NCBI GenBank assembly: GCA_020152595.1
Contig: JAIGNY010001689.1
Span: 186,001 to 250,000 of the forward strand
Length of the DNA stretch: 64,000 nt
From: Chiridota heheva
Taxonomy: Eukaryota > Echinodermata > Holothuroidea > Apodida > Chiridotidae
Reading direction: 5' to 3'
The translations under genes were made by a program, and so were the position numbers. The notes under the pieces were generated by a model. That model did no database searches and was not told the DNA's origin. It saw only the letters and a list, made by a program, of their open reading frames with translations. This document shows, in pieces, positions 21,945 through 33,643 of the stretch. Within the stretch, counting starts at the first letter, position 1. Every line of letters begins with the position of its first letter.

Positions 21945-23388
21945 GGAGAGAAACAGGAAGTTCTCTGAATTCAGAAACAGAGGAATATTTATGTACAATC
22001 TGAAATACTCCAAAACAGATCCATCACGCTTACAAAGACATCGCAGGCAGGCAGGGAATGATTCAGGTGAAATGGTTGTTTGCGGAAATTGCCTTGGGTA
22101 CTTGTCAAAGTCCTTTTCCTTTAAGCACAAATTCACATGTCCTTCAACAAGGAAGGGTGAGGATACGTATTTTATTCCAATGACCATGCTTAGAAAAGTG
22201 GCAGATGATCCAGAGTATTCAGATACAATATTGAAAAAATTTAATAAGGATGAAATTGGTACCATCTGTTCATCAGATCGCTATTTGGTGTTGATAGGGA
22301 GGGCGATGTGGGACCAGAAGAAAACGGAAGGAACCAGGAAGTATGACATCAGGAGGCGGGTCATGCAGTGCATGAGAAGAATAGCGACACTTTACAAAGC
22401 TTACCGAGAGACGCTTACGGAAGAAACGTCTCAGAATATCTCAGATATGTTTCGGAGTTCAACACTGGATACTCTGGAAAAGAGCATTGATTCGGTGACA
22501 AGAAAGAAAGGCGTGGTCATTTGTGGGTTGAGGATGGACATGAAGTACCTCATTACTATGAGCGCCAAAGCAGTCCAAGGAAGCTATCTGGTCAACGAGC
22601 AGGATGAGAAAGCGAAGGATATTGGAAAGTTTTATCAGGATTTTATGCTGCGAAGAGAGAGGATGTTTGGTGATAATAGTGCCAAAAATGTAACCGGTGA
22701 AGATTCTTCTGTCAAAATTCCGTCAAAGAATAATAGTGCCAAAAATGTAGTTGACCAAGATTCTTCTGCTAAAATTCTCTCAAAGAAATTTACTTCTTGT
22801 TTCATTTCTCTGCGGAGAGGGCGTTTTATTGAAGACACCAGAAAGGATGACTCTGGCCACTGGGAAACTAAGAAAGATGCGGTCAGAGATCTTACTATGG
22901 AAACAACTGCTACTGTGGAGAGACTTGCAGAAGAACATTCTTCTGAAAAGATAACTTTGACAGCTGAGCCCTGCCATACATCTGAAGAAACAATAGGCCC
23001 AAGAACTGTTAATGCACAAAATTTGACTGAATTTGTAGATAAAGTTTTTTGTGTTGAACATATATCTGATGCATCATTACACAAAGAGACCTTGATCCAC
23101 AGTGTTCCTGAGAGGGCGGCAGACAGTGCGATTGTCGGTGAGAATGTCTCAGAGCAGCAAAAAAATGAAGAGACAGTCTGTGAAGAATACGCAGACCAAT
23201 TGTCTCAGACTCGGAAGTCAATTGAAAAAGAGTCGATGGATGATTTTACCAACGAAACAGCTTGTTCACAGACCAGTCAGTCAAACGATGATTCCCCCAA
23301 AAATGATGGAATGAGTGAAGATGAGGAGTTTAAGGGGTGTGGTGACAGCAATCCTTTAAGAGGTCCCTGAGTAGTGAGGGTGGTGAAG
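21945..23388 (+). CDS. Gene 1, module 3 exon, 3' part (knuckle 2, helical region, tail)
   Basis: Open from 21916 to a stop at 23368-23370. Contains FSEFRNRG (spacer), knuckle 2 C-G-N-C-x11-H-x3-C (about 22081-22140), DDPEYSDTIL, DEIGTICSSDRYLVLIGRAMW, VMQCMRRIATLYKAYRE and ISDMFRSSTL, all matching modules 1 and 2. After about 22660 comes a tail unique to this copy: two NNSAKNV-D-SS-KI-SK repeats and a Glu/Ser-rich region. The end is uncertain. In the main frame a weak phase-1 donor exists at 23362|GTCCCT. One frame lower, coding-like sequence runs to a good phase-1 donor at 23388|GTAATT, which would need a one-base change near 23350. Confidence 0.75.
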
Positions 23389-23760
23389 GTAATTCAAAGC
23401 AGATCCAAGCTCGAACCCCAAAAAGGAAGACCAGAAGTATTCAGAAACCTGTCAAATACCAGTAACAAGATGGAAGTTGCGCTAGTAATTTTCTTGCTGA
23501 GATTTGATTTTTGTTTACAGGTCAGGCAGTCAAACAACAATTTCCAAATAGACAGTAATTATCTGGATTTTTAGAGACTTGGTGGCAAAGATCCATTCCT
23601 GAGAAGTAAGGGTGCTAAAGTTTTGGAGCAGATGGAGCCTCGAATCCAGAACAGAGGACCAGAAGAAGTATTCAGAAACCTATCAAATACCATTGAACAA
23701 GATGGAAGCTGTGCTAGTAACTCGCTGGCTGAGATCTGTTGGGTTCACTGTCTGTGCATT
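23348..23760. repeat. Degenerate tandem duplication after module 3
   Basis: Sequence from about 23348 to 23510 (AAGACCAGAAGTATTCAGAA then CCTGTCAAATACCA and AAGATGGAAG) is repeated, diverged, at about 23590-23745 (GGACCAGAAGAAGTATTCAG then ACCTATCAAATACCA and AAGATGGAAG). The second copy also has a long open stretch, but I could not find matching phase-1 splice sites. Confidence 0.65.
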
Positions 23761-24117
23761 AGGCCATTTTTAAGGTGCTGCAACTAATGTGGTATAAACC
23801 ATGAATTACTTTATGATATCAAAGCTTTGCTGCTCATCACAGTAGCTTCAACACATGATTTTGTGGAGGCTAATTTTATTTTTATTTTGGATCATATTGG
23901 AGGGAGATAGATGGGGTAAGGGCATTTTGTGTCATAACAATTAAGAATTGTTTAGGGCAGTCATTTACCTGTTTTATATTTGAGGTCAACAATCTCCTTG
24001 TATTTTAATGATGATTATTTCATGAAATGCATCTTTCTATTGTTTTCCTAAGACTGACGATACATTTTGCACTTGCAAATTGCAATCTCCCCCTCCAAAT
24101 TACCAGGTCTGGCTAAT

Positions 24118-24697
24118 TTTGAGTAAATTCCCAATGGTGGTCTTGACTAGTTAGCATTTCCCTACGGTGGTCTTGACTATTTAAAAATTCCTTACGGTGG
24201 TCTTGACTATTTAGCAATTCCCACGGTGGTCTTGACTATTTAGCAATTCCCTACTGTGGTCTTGATTATTTAGCAATTCCCTATGGTGGTCTTGACTATT
24301 TAGCAATTCCCTATGGTGGTCTTGACTATTTAGCCATTTCCTATGGTGGTCTTGACTATTTAGCAATTCCCTATGGTGGTCTTGACTATTTAGCCATTTC
24401 CTACGGTGGTCTTGACTATTTAGCATTTCCCTACGGTGGTTTTGACTATTTAGCAATTCCCTACGGTAGCCTGACTATTTAGCAATTTCCTACGGTGGTC
24501 TTGACTATTTAGCCATTTCCTACGGTGGTCTTGACTATCTAGCAATTCCCTACGGTGGTTTTGACTATTTAGCAATTTCCTACGATGGTCTTGACTATTT
24601 AGCAATTCCCTACGGTGGTCTTGACTATTTAGCAATTCCCTACGGTGGTCTTGACTATTTAGCAATTCCCTACGGTGGTCTTGACTATTTAGCACCG
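24118..24697. repeat. 30-bp minisatellite, about 19 copies
   Basis: Unit CTTGACTATTTAGCAATTCC plus CTACGGTGGT. A 30-bp unit gives open minus-strand frames with a ten-residue period (24211-24456, 24450-24695). No variable spacers, so it is not CRISPR-like. Confidence 0.9.
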
Positions 24698-25289
24698 TTT
24701 CCTTTCTAATTATCAGTCCCTCACCCTACCCCCTCATGCCATACAAAATACTGTACTTCACATATACATATTGTTAAATGTATACCCTCTATCAGTAGAG
24801 TTCACCACCTTTTGTCCTTCAGTTAGTTTATGCTTGCCTGGTTATTGCTGGAAGAAAATGACAACAAAATTGTTTAACATCTTTAAATATCACGACGATG
24901 ACAAGTGAACACACAATTACAATGACGGGTTTGTCCCTGCGTATTTGGTTATTATAGTAACAATGCTATCACCAAACGCTTAATACGACCTGGACAAGAA
25001 CACAAGTACGACGTACGGACAGACATAACATTGACAACCAAGTCAATGTCCAGGGCCTTTGATAACCAGTTGTGGTGCACTGGCGATTATGAGTGTTTTT
25101 ATAGGCAGGGACATAATTCAAGAACTTTTCCCCCTCCCACTTTCAAATGTTTGGGTTTTTTTAAACAATGATCTTCATGAAGAGGTGATTTGGGGTTAGT
25201 GCTCCACCCAACTCCCTTTGCCAACTTTATGGGGAAAATTATGGCCATGCTTTGTTGGCAGGTTTAAATGAAACATTTCATCATCTTAA

Positions 25290-25388
25290 CTCTTACTCTA
25301 CCAAGCGGCAATATTATTGCCGTTTTGGTTTCCCGTCTTTGACTCCGCCTCCGGAGTGCATTTTCAAAAAGTGCTGGTAGAGCAAGGT
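25290..25388. mobile_element. 100-bp piggyBac-like MITE
   Basis: TTAA (25286-25289), CTCTTACTCTACCA ... TGGTAGAGCAAGGT, TTAA (25389-25392). Shares the GGCAATATTATTGCC palindrome and CGTTTTGGTTTCCCG with the next copy. Confidence 0.8.
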
Positions 25389-25521
25389 TTAATGAACCGT
25401 GACAAGTGCGGCAAATCAAAATATATGCAGCATGATTCCTGTGGCGGGTCACTGAAGCGGAACGAGCCCGACTCTGCTGCTTGGAAGACAGAGGACCCTT
25501 TAATAATCAGCCCTTGATTAA

Positions 25522-25622
25522 ACCTTACTCTACCATGCGGCGATATTATCGCCGTTTTGGGTTTCCCGTTTTTGACTTGGCCTCCCGAGCACATTTAAAG
25601 AAAAGCGCTGGTAGAGTAAGGG
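25522..25622. mobile_element. 100-bp piggyBac-like MITE, second copy
   Basis: TTAA (25518-25521), ACCTTACTCTACCA ... TGGTAGAGTAAGGG, TTAA (25623-25626). Contains GGCGATATTATCGCC. About 130 bp downstream of the first copy. Confidence 0.8.
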
Positions 25623-25639
25623 TTAACGAACCCGGTAAA

Positions 25640-26940
25640 GTTTTGGTTAAAGTTCGTATAACTTAAGTTATGAATGGTGTACATTCTTGTGACTTGGCTT
25701 AGGGGTAGAGGACATGGGTACTGATCAAATGAGCATGATTGGAGGGTTGTGTGTGCATACTAATTAGATTATTTGCATAACATTGAAAATATTTGTCAGG
25801 TTAAAGTTTTCATAACTTAAGTTATGAATGATGTACATTCATGTAACTTGGCATAGGGGTACTGTTCTATTGAGCATGATTAGGGGTTGTGTGTGCACAC
25901 TAATTAGCTTATTTGCATAACAATTAAAATATTTGTATTTATGATATCTCATAAATTAAAGTAGATGTGGGGCTTTTCTTTGCACAAATGGTCATATGTG
26001 AAGAGCATTGTCTACACTTAATGTTGAGGTGTAGTGTGCACATTAATTAAGTTATTTGCATAACAATAGACTTTCGTACAAAATGTTTAAAATTCATGAG
26101 TGCATAGCTTAAGTTATGAATGATGTACATTCATGTACTTTGGCAGGGGTAGAGGACATGGGTACTGTTCAAATAAGCATGATTGAGGGTTGTGTGTGGA
26201 TACTAATTGACTTATTTTCATAAAAATTAAAATATTTGTGTCTATGATATGTCTTAAATTAAAGTGGGAGTAGGGATTTTGTTTATACAAATGATCATAT
26301 ATGTGAAGAGCATTGTCTACACTTAATGGTAAGGTGTAATGTTCATACTAATTAGGTTGCATAAAAATAGACTTTCTCATAAAATATTTAAACTTATGTA
26401 ATAACTTGGTACTTGTTACAGGGGTAGAGGACATGGGTACTGTTTAAATGAGCATGATTTCGTGTTGTGTGTGCATACTAATTAGTTTACTTGCATAACA
26501 ATGAAAATATTTGTATCTATGATACAGTATCTCTTAAATTAAAGTGGGAGTGGGGATTTTGTTTTACACAAATGATCATATATGTTAAGAGCATTGTCTA
26601 CACTCAATGGTGTGCATAATTAAGTAGGTTATTTGCATAACAATAGACTTGCATACAAAATATTAAACCTGAGATAAATTGCTATTTGGGTTAGTGGTAG
26701 AGGGCATTGGTACTGTTCAGTTGAGCATGATTGGGGGATTGTGTGTGCATAATGATTAGCCTATTTGCATAGCAATGAAAATGTTTGTATATGTGGTGGT
26801 ATCTCTTGGATTCAAATGGGTATAATGATTTTGCTTAAACAAATGATCATACAGTATAATATGTGAAGAGCATTGTACACACTTAATGGTGAGGTATAGT
26901 GTGCATTTGCTGCAATATGTTTGACCTGAGATCAAAAATA
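25640..26940. repeat. About 290-bp tandem repeat, four to five copies
   Basis: Repeated order of blocks: CTTAAGTTATGAATGATGTA, GAGGACATGGGTACTG, GAGCATGATT, GTGTGCATACTAATTAG, TTATTTGCATAACAAT, GATCATATGTGAAGAGCATT, GTCTACACTTAATGG. Copies start near 25646 (shortened), 25802, 26096, 26386 and 26656. Confidence 0.85.
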
Positions 26941-27159
26941 TATGGCTTATGACTTACTAACTTCACATTTCGAGGTTGTTATTGACATTCCTGACATTAA
27001 TCAATCAAAATATTTGTCTTGCCATGAATAAAGAAGCAAATAAAAGTTTTCTTACTTCTTAAGAATATTAGATTAGGGGTTTGAGAAATCTAAACAACAA
27101 GCAGATTGTGGGGTAGAAGATGACATGATGATAAAGTAGCTGAAGGAATTAGGATGAGG

Positions 27160-27490
27160 TTATGTAAGACAGGGTGCGGTGGGATGTTGGTCAGGATGTG
27201 TTGGCATGTTAGACAGGGTGGATTGGCATGTAGAACAGGATGGGTTGGCATGTGGAACAGGATGGGTTGGCATGTGAAACAGGGTGTGTATGTGGAATAG
27301 GGTGGGTTGACATGTGGGACAGGGCGGAATGGCATGTGGTGGGAAGTCATCTGGATTTCAGTTGTGATGGCATGTGGTTCATGCAAGTACTGGGATGATA
27401 TACAGTATCTGGTTTTCAGGTGTAATTGCATGGAGTATGGACATGGGATGACAGGTTGGGATGGAATGTGGGACAGTCTGGAATATAGCT
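27160..27490. repeat. GGATGGGTTGGCATGTGGAACA minisatellite
   Basis: About 23-25 bp units, well preserved at 27215-27320 and decaying afterwards. Its core (GGCATGTGG, GGGACAGG) resembles, but is not the same as, the 19.1-20.2 kb array. Confidence 0.8.
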
Positions 27491-28040
27491 TTTAGCGATG
27501 AGGGGTTTTATATCATTTCCAAAGTCTAGTTTGTCATACGTTAAGCAATATTATTTCGCACAATTTTGCTTTAATGTTGTTGTACATTTTTCGTGCTGCT
27601 TGACTTTGCTTGACACAAGTATTTTCTTAAATTGGAAGTTCTATTACAATCCAGGATGTAGTTCTGGGAATGTGTAGGGGCTGGAGGAATACAGGTTGGA
27701 AAGGGGGTTGAATGGCATTCTTTCATTAACATTGACAAATAAGGGCCTCTCCTTTCTTTGTTATTCAGTTGATAGAACTTAAAGAGGTGTTGTACTTAAA
27801 AAGATTGCCAGGTTTTACATGTTTTCTGAGTTACTGGGTAAAGTAGCCTTAAGCTTTTCTTTGTCTTAAAGCTTGTAGTGTAAATGAAAATGTAAGTGCA
27901 TCTTTCAAAGCTCAAGTAATTTGAAATCATCTACCCTGCTACCCTATTTCTGTATATACTTTCCTCTATAAGCCAATTCTCTATACTAGCTTTGAATAGT
28001 CGAGCATACTGTTCTTCTGACAGTTTTAGTCATATATATG

Positions 28041-28540
28041 ATAAAGTACTATTAAGAAACATTTGGTGTAAAAATCACGTTGATATCTTTTTTCAATTTA
28101 GGAGTTATTGCAATTCAAAGATTGCATGAGTATGCTGAAAAGAGACCTCACCGTGTACAGTGTGATGTCATGAAGGCAAATCCAAGACAATTTGTGTGTA
28201 TTTTCTTTGAAAATTGCCTTTTCCTAAATTACTAGAAGCATTTTTTTTTTCCCTTTTTATTGAAGGGGAGTATAACATACTTTATAAGAGCATGTTTTGC
28301 CCATCTTCACGTGTAACTTACACTCAAAAAAATATAAATAGTTTTTCAATTTGTATATTTACATTACAATTGCCTTGGTTCTACCTTTATGACATCACAC
28401 ATACACTGTGAGGTCACTTTTTCACATACTCGCAATTTTTTAAATGAAACTCACTAAACAGGAAAAAAATCAACATGATTTTGACACCAAATTGTTTCTT
28501 CTATCATATATATAAAAATTCAAGGAAAATTCTTTATAAA
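28041..28540. mobile_element. Palindromic element, family B
   Basis: Left arm: GTGATGTCATGAAGGCAAA and GGAGTTATTGCAATTCAAAG. Right arm carries the complements (TTTATGACATCACAC, TGAGGTCACTTTTTC, AACATGATTTTGACACCAAA). Arms of about 170 bp face each other across about 140 bp. The same structure is seen at 59621-60214. The acceptor-like TTTAG at 28100 belongs to the repeat, so I do not call an exon. Confidence 0.75.
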
Positions 28541-28612
28541 GGTTTTTAGCATGAGTAAAATTGTGCCAGGATGGAAAGTGGATGAACACTGGTTTAACAC
28601 CCTGCTCTTTTT

Positions 28613-28876
28613 TAGAGTGTGCAGAGAACCAGGCAGGGGGTGAAACTTCTACCATCAGGACCGACGGCTTTATGTCCCCTTCGAAAGATGGTGAGCGCCA
28701 CCCAGCCAGCCATTGGCCACTTTCTCAGGTGTGATGTAGAAGACAAATCTCTGCGCTTGATGTCAGCGTATTGTTCTGCATATCTGTGGAAAATTGCCTT
28801 TGGACATGAACCTGGGACCTCCAGCATCTTAGTCGCATGTTCAGCCGACTTCCTCCTTAACCTCCCTGTCAAGTAA
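28613..28876 (-). mobile_element. tRNA-type SINE, second kind, minus strand
   Basis: On the minus strand: AGGTTAAGGAGGAAGTCGGC (box A region) and CCCAGGTTCATGTCC (box-B-like) lead to the body; on the plus strand ACGGCTTTATGTCCCCTTCG near 28663 is a tail motif I associate with deuterostome SINEs. GC-richer than its surroundings. Open frames on both strands (28612-28872, 28619-28876) are consequences. Confidence 0.55.
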
Positions 28877-29102
28877 TATTCTTGTAGTCAGAATTTGGCA
28901 AACTCCTCGGGTCCACACTAAAAACAAGTCAATTGTGACTCAGAAAACAAGTCACTGAATTGTGACTTACATGTGCCTAAAAGTGCAAAGCTGAATTAGC
29001 AATCATATTCCTTCACAGCAACACTTAGTTGTAATGTGAGTGCATATCCTGGAGCTGCTACAATATTTGAATACACCTTTCTTGCACATAATGGTGATGC
29101 AT

Positions 29103-29368
29103 GCCTGTAGCCTGGGAAGGAGGAGGGGGGAGGTCGTCAAGCGAATGTACCCTTTTTATTAAGAAAGTGCCCTTTTCAAATCTAAAAGAATGTAAGCACC
29201 TAGAATTTCATAGTTTGTTGCCCTTTTGTACGAAAAATGAACCCTTTTTTGTTGAAAAAGTGCCCTTTTCAAATCTTATAGAAAAATTAGCACCTGGAAT
29301 TTCAAAGTTTGTTGCCCTTTTACACAAAAAATGAACCCCCCTTTCAAATTCCTGGCTACGGGCCTGTA
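29103..29368. mobile_element. Short inverted-repeat element, family F
   Basis: Begins GCCTGTAGCCTGGGAAGG and ends AATTCCTGGCTACGGGCCTG, inverted complements with changes. Inside, GTGCCCTTTTCAAATCT occurs twice in tandem units of about 105 bp. A relative lies at 61423-61646. Confidence 0.65.
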
Positions 29369-29399
29369 ATGGTAATCTCTGGTCAAATCAAATTAAGTT

Positions 29400-31816
29400 A
29401 ATTATGACTATTAACTTGCACTATTTGCACTTTGTACTATCACCGTGGCTTTGCTATTTGAGTCATGCCTCGTCACACATTCAAAGTAGATTGAGGCTCC
29501 ATTTTGTATATTCTTATGCAATGCGCTATAGGACTACTTGCTCTCAGAGGGGGCGAGGGGTTATGTCCAGTAGTTCATTAGCTTTGCAGCTATCCCCTTC
29601 CAAGTGAGTTTGTGGCCCTCTAAAATTGCTAAATTCTCTCCAATTGAAGAAAGCAAGCTGGACACCCATTATGAAATGATCTTACTTCGCCTATCATAGC
29701 CATTCTGAATTTCCATTCTGAATTTCTATCAGGTAATTAAGATTTTAAAGTTTACATGTACCTGTGTCATCGAGATCCTTAACACCATGCATGATATATA
29801 TACTAATAGGATAATTATGAAGCAAATCCCAGATTATATGAAGTAATTTCTTGGTGCATAACATCAATTTTCATACCTTACTCGAGGTAAAGTACCCATT
29901 CTTACGATTTTATTTCTCCTAAAAATGAAAGACAAAGAAAACGGATAAAACGTTTTGATTATTTTACTCATCTAAAGCAAGGTCTGTGAAAGATTGCTCT
30001 AGAGATTTTGTGCAGTAGTTCGTTAAATCAGGTAGAAAATGAATTATGACTGGTTACGTTTTTTAGTGTTGTGAAAATTGCAATCAGCCCATGAATTAAA
30101 ACAAATCTTATTTGTATATTTTAAAGAAGGGGGATTTTTCTATTTGTTGATTAAAAAGAGGTTTGAAGGAAAGTGTCAAATCAATAAACCCTGTGTATGC
30201 CGCTTCAAACTCCTGTTTAAAAAAAAATTGAAATTTGAAAATGTTTGAAATTTTTTTAATGGTGGTGCAAGATTTTCTTTACTGAAATTAAGTGAAACAG
30301 GTCATTTCTTTATGAAAAAGTATATAACTGACTATGATGGATTACAATTCTGTTTTTTACAGGACAGAGTACTATTCAAATTAGGGGTGTCTCTCATCCA
30401 ATCAAATTACATAATGCAAACCAAGTGTGACGAATTATTGTTCTTGATTCAAGTTGCCAATCTCTTAGTTCATTTATAAACAAGTTTTTGGATTTTCACA
30501 GTGGGCATTAAGAAATACAATGATAACATTGTTTGTATGTTAAGAGTTTTATTGTGCATAAAGGACATGTAAATCGAAGAAAATTTGTTTTCGTGTTTTT
30601 TTTAATGAATTTCCTCTTTAAAGTATTTTTTTCACTTCCTTTGAAGGTGCGCTTAACAGATAGTTTTGGGCATATTATTGAAGGATTTCTAGAATCCATT
30701 ATTTCTCTTACATGCAACAGTAATATCATCAATGCTACTGAATCCCCACCTGACTATGCAAAATTCATGCCCAAAATTTTCTCTTTAAGCCTACTCCCAC
30801 CTGGCACCTGAGTTAATCTTGAAAACTCAGGTATGGCAATTACCAACCCAACTCCTGTTCAGTGTATTGTGTTTTAAATCCAAACAATGATTGTTTATCT
30901 GCCAACCACAGTCAAGTAACCCATGGCTATTTGTGTGTATAAGATTACAGAAGTCAGTGAAGAGTAATTAGGGCACTTTTGTGATTAAAATTACTCATCT
31001 GTGTTAGGTGTCTTAGTGGGAGAAATTTGTTTTCAAACTGGTGGGAAAAATAGTTGTGCCTGAAGTGATGGGATAACTGTGAATGATTGACGGACCATTT
31101 CTCCTCAGGAAAGATATTGCTTCATGTTGCACGTTTCTCACACTACTTCTACTCTATGGGGTCACCCAGAAGGGTTTTCTCTTTGGAGGGCAAGAACCCT
31201 CAAAATATTGTAAGTGGAAAAATTGCAATGGTAAATTTTGTTTCCATCAAAAGTTGCTAATAATCGAAATATCTTCATTATGCAATTTTTGAAAAATCTT
31301 CATCTTTATTTTCATTCAATTTTATACGATTTTTTTTAATTTAGGGTAATATCTTTATTTTCTTCTATTTTAGGTAAAGGTTATGTCAGCTTGTGTGAAA
31401 TTTTACTATATTTCTTTTTATTGTACTAATTTTTTATTTTGATGTCAAGGACCAAATTTTACCTCCCAATCGTAAGGTGAAATCGTCTGCGGAGGGAGGT
31501 GGGAGGGCGGATCGTCTGATCTGGGCATGTGAAAAGACATCTGCAGTCTAGGGCATACCTCTTTGGAAAAAACAGTTCAATGATTTCCAGTGACTGGAAT
31601 TTAGGACCGAAATGAAAAGAATTATTTGAAAGATTTTGAGCTATACATCTTCTCTTTAATACTTCACAACTGAAATCAGACTAAATGACATCACATCCTC
31701 ACAATCCTTATCCTTATGTCCATTGGACAAGCAATTCCATCATCAGAGAATTTTAAAACAAACAAAATGGTAAATAATGCATATTCGTTTCTTATTGGTT
31801 CTGTCTCATTGTGTAG
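29400..31816. other. Intron of gene 1, mostly unassigned
   Basis: AT-rich, with A/T homopolymers near 30215-30260. A partial family A arm may lie at about 31650-31745 (GACATCACATCCTCACAATC, GACAAGCAATTCCATC). No exon with matching splice borders was found before 31817. Confidence 0.45.
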
Positions 31817-31903
31817 ACACAACTGAAGATGGGAACCACAGTGAGGTAGAGATTGTGAGCCAGGGACAGGTTGAAATTGTGGACCTTACAGCAGATAAAC
31901 AAC
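31817..31903 (+). CDS. Gene 1, short exon with SUMO-interaction-like motif
   Basis: An 87-nt exon (29 codons), acceptor TTGTGTAG, donor CAAC|GTAAGT, phase 1-1. It encodes EVEIVSQG and then VEIVDLTAD. The V-x-I-V-D-L-T pattern followed by acid is very close to the classical SUMO-interaction motifs of RNF4-type proteins. Too short to stand alone; it fits between module 3 and the first Myb-like exon. Confidence 0.6.
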
Positions 31904-32246
31904 GTAAGTTGTGATTTTGTTTTGAAAATAATCTCATTTGGTAATCACTACCCAAACTTAATATTTGAGGCTCTATACCTCCTGTAAGGGAGAGGGGGGG
32001 GGGGGGGGAGCGGCAGGAGAGAGGTCAAAATGTGACCTTTACTGTCAAATATTACCTCATATGAGGAGTTCTTGTTTCCTGTCTAAATTGCTGAGAAGAG
32101 TAATGACCTCTGAATGTACACATGTTGCTCAGTAGAATCTTTCTTAATCATTATCAGTTAGTAGAGGCATTGGTGATTTAATGGCAATGCAGTAGAAATC
32201 TGTAGCATCATCAAATTCTTCGCCATGCCGTTCGCATATAGTCACA

Positions 32247-32601
32247 TTTTACTCTTCAGCTTGGTATTCTTTCTTACTCTTTAGTTTGGTACTCTTTCTT
32301 ACTCTTCAGTTTGGTACTCTTTCTTACTCTTCAGCTTGGTACTCTTTCATACTCTTCAGTTTGGTACTCTTTCTTACTCTTCAGTTTGGTACTCTTTCTT
32401 ACTCTTCAGTTTGGTACTCTTTCTTACTCTTCAGTTTGGTACTCTTTCTTACTCCTCAGTTTGGTACTCTTTCTTACTCCTCAGTTTGGTACTCTTTCTT
32501 ACTCTTCAGTTTGGTACTCTTTCTTACTCTTCAGTTTGGTACTCTTTCTTACTCTTCAGTTTGGTACTCTTTCTTACTCTTCAGTTTGGTACTCTTTCTT
32601 A
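32247..32601. repeat. 25-bp minisatellite, about 14 copies
   Basis: Unit CTTACTCTTCAGTTTGGTAC plus TCTTT. Near-perfect copies. Open + frames with an eight-residue rhythm (32286-32698) are artefacts of the repeat. Confidence 0.9.
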
Positions 32602-32770
32602 TGGGAAAGGCACCGGGTTTGACTCCGTCATGAGCCTTGCGTCCTTGAGCAAGACACCTTACTCTTCTTTCCCTATAGTCTACTTCACTGTAGAATGAGC
32701 AATTTTAACCTGTGATGGACTGGTATCCTATCTTGGAGGACATGTGCTCTCATACACTTAAACAAGAATA
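32602..32770 (+). mobile_element. tRNA-derived SINE, 5' part truncated
   Basis: Box-B-like GGGTTTGACTCCGTC, then CCTTGAGCAAGACACCTTA, TGATGGACTGGTATCC and GTGCTCTCATACACT: the same body as at 13266. It starts exactly where the 25-bp array ends. Confidence 0.7.
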
Positions 32771-32779
32771 CAAATCATG

Positions 32780-33560
32780 GCTGAAGTATGAATTCAACTT
32801 TAACTTTATGCCAGTGATTAAATGCAAAAGCAGTGCAGGGGATTATGTCAACTTTTTCAAATTCAAATTGGACAAACTAAGATTACGCCTTCTTAATGTG
32901 TCAAAACCTTGGGAGTTACATTGGATTCGCATCTTGATATGAAACAACATGTCAATGCCGTTTGTAAATCATCTTTTTATGCTCTACGCAACATATGCTG
33001 ACTAAGGAAATTTTTAATGAATGAAATAACTAGGCAGGTAGGTTGGTGTGTTCCTGCATTATGCCCAGAATTGACTGTTGTAACTCTCTTCCATTTGGAC
33101 TCCCTAACTCTACACTTAAAAAAACTACAGACTTAAGAACTCTGCTGCCCAGCTCATAACCTGCTCATCCCGATATGATTACATATCACCAGTTCTTCAA
33201 TCACTTCATTGGCTTCCAGTAAAACAGCGATCATTGTACAAGCTGCTCCTCCTTACTTACAAATCTCAACACTCTCTTGCTCCTGGATACATTAATTCCC
33301 CAATACCATCCTCAACGTCAGCTTTGCTCCTCTACAAAATATCTTCTGGCTGCCATTCATCAGCCGAACTTCAAAAATTGTATGGTGAAGGGCCTTTATC
33401 TTTAATGCACCTTCTCTCTGGAACAATCTGCAATCTTCAATTCGCAATGCACCATCTGCTATAATTCTTTCAAACTTCTTTTAAAAATTCATTGATTCAT
33501 CAATTAATCTAAGTTTTTTTAATTATGCATTATTGTTGTGATCTTGGTCAATTGCTTTGC
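32780..33560 (+). mobile_element. CR1/L2-like LINE C-terminal fragment
   Basis: Broken frames encode TLGVTLD, HVNAVCKSSFYALRNI, SPVLQSLHWLPVKQR and YKLLLLTYKSQHSLAPGYI, the standard end of CR1/L2-type reverse transcriptase ORFs. Stops and frameshifts make it a dead fragment. Confidence 0.8.
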
Positions 33561-33643
33561 AAATAGCGCTATATAAATCTATGCTTAATATCATTGACTT
33601 ACTTAAACATGGTCTTTAATTGTTTCCTTTACTTGCATTGTAG

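Noticed and set aside
24118-24697. Regular 30-bp repeats that could suggest a CRISPR array
   Set aside because: Repeats are head to tail with no unique spacers, in an animal genome; it is a minisatellite.
28101-28200. Acceptor-like TTTAG followed by open sequence, as if an exon
   Set aside because: The same sequence recurs at 16700 and 59705 as the left arm of palindromic family B.
32286-32698. Three overlapping frames of 103-120 codons
   Set aside because: Produced by the 25-bp array read in three frames.
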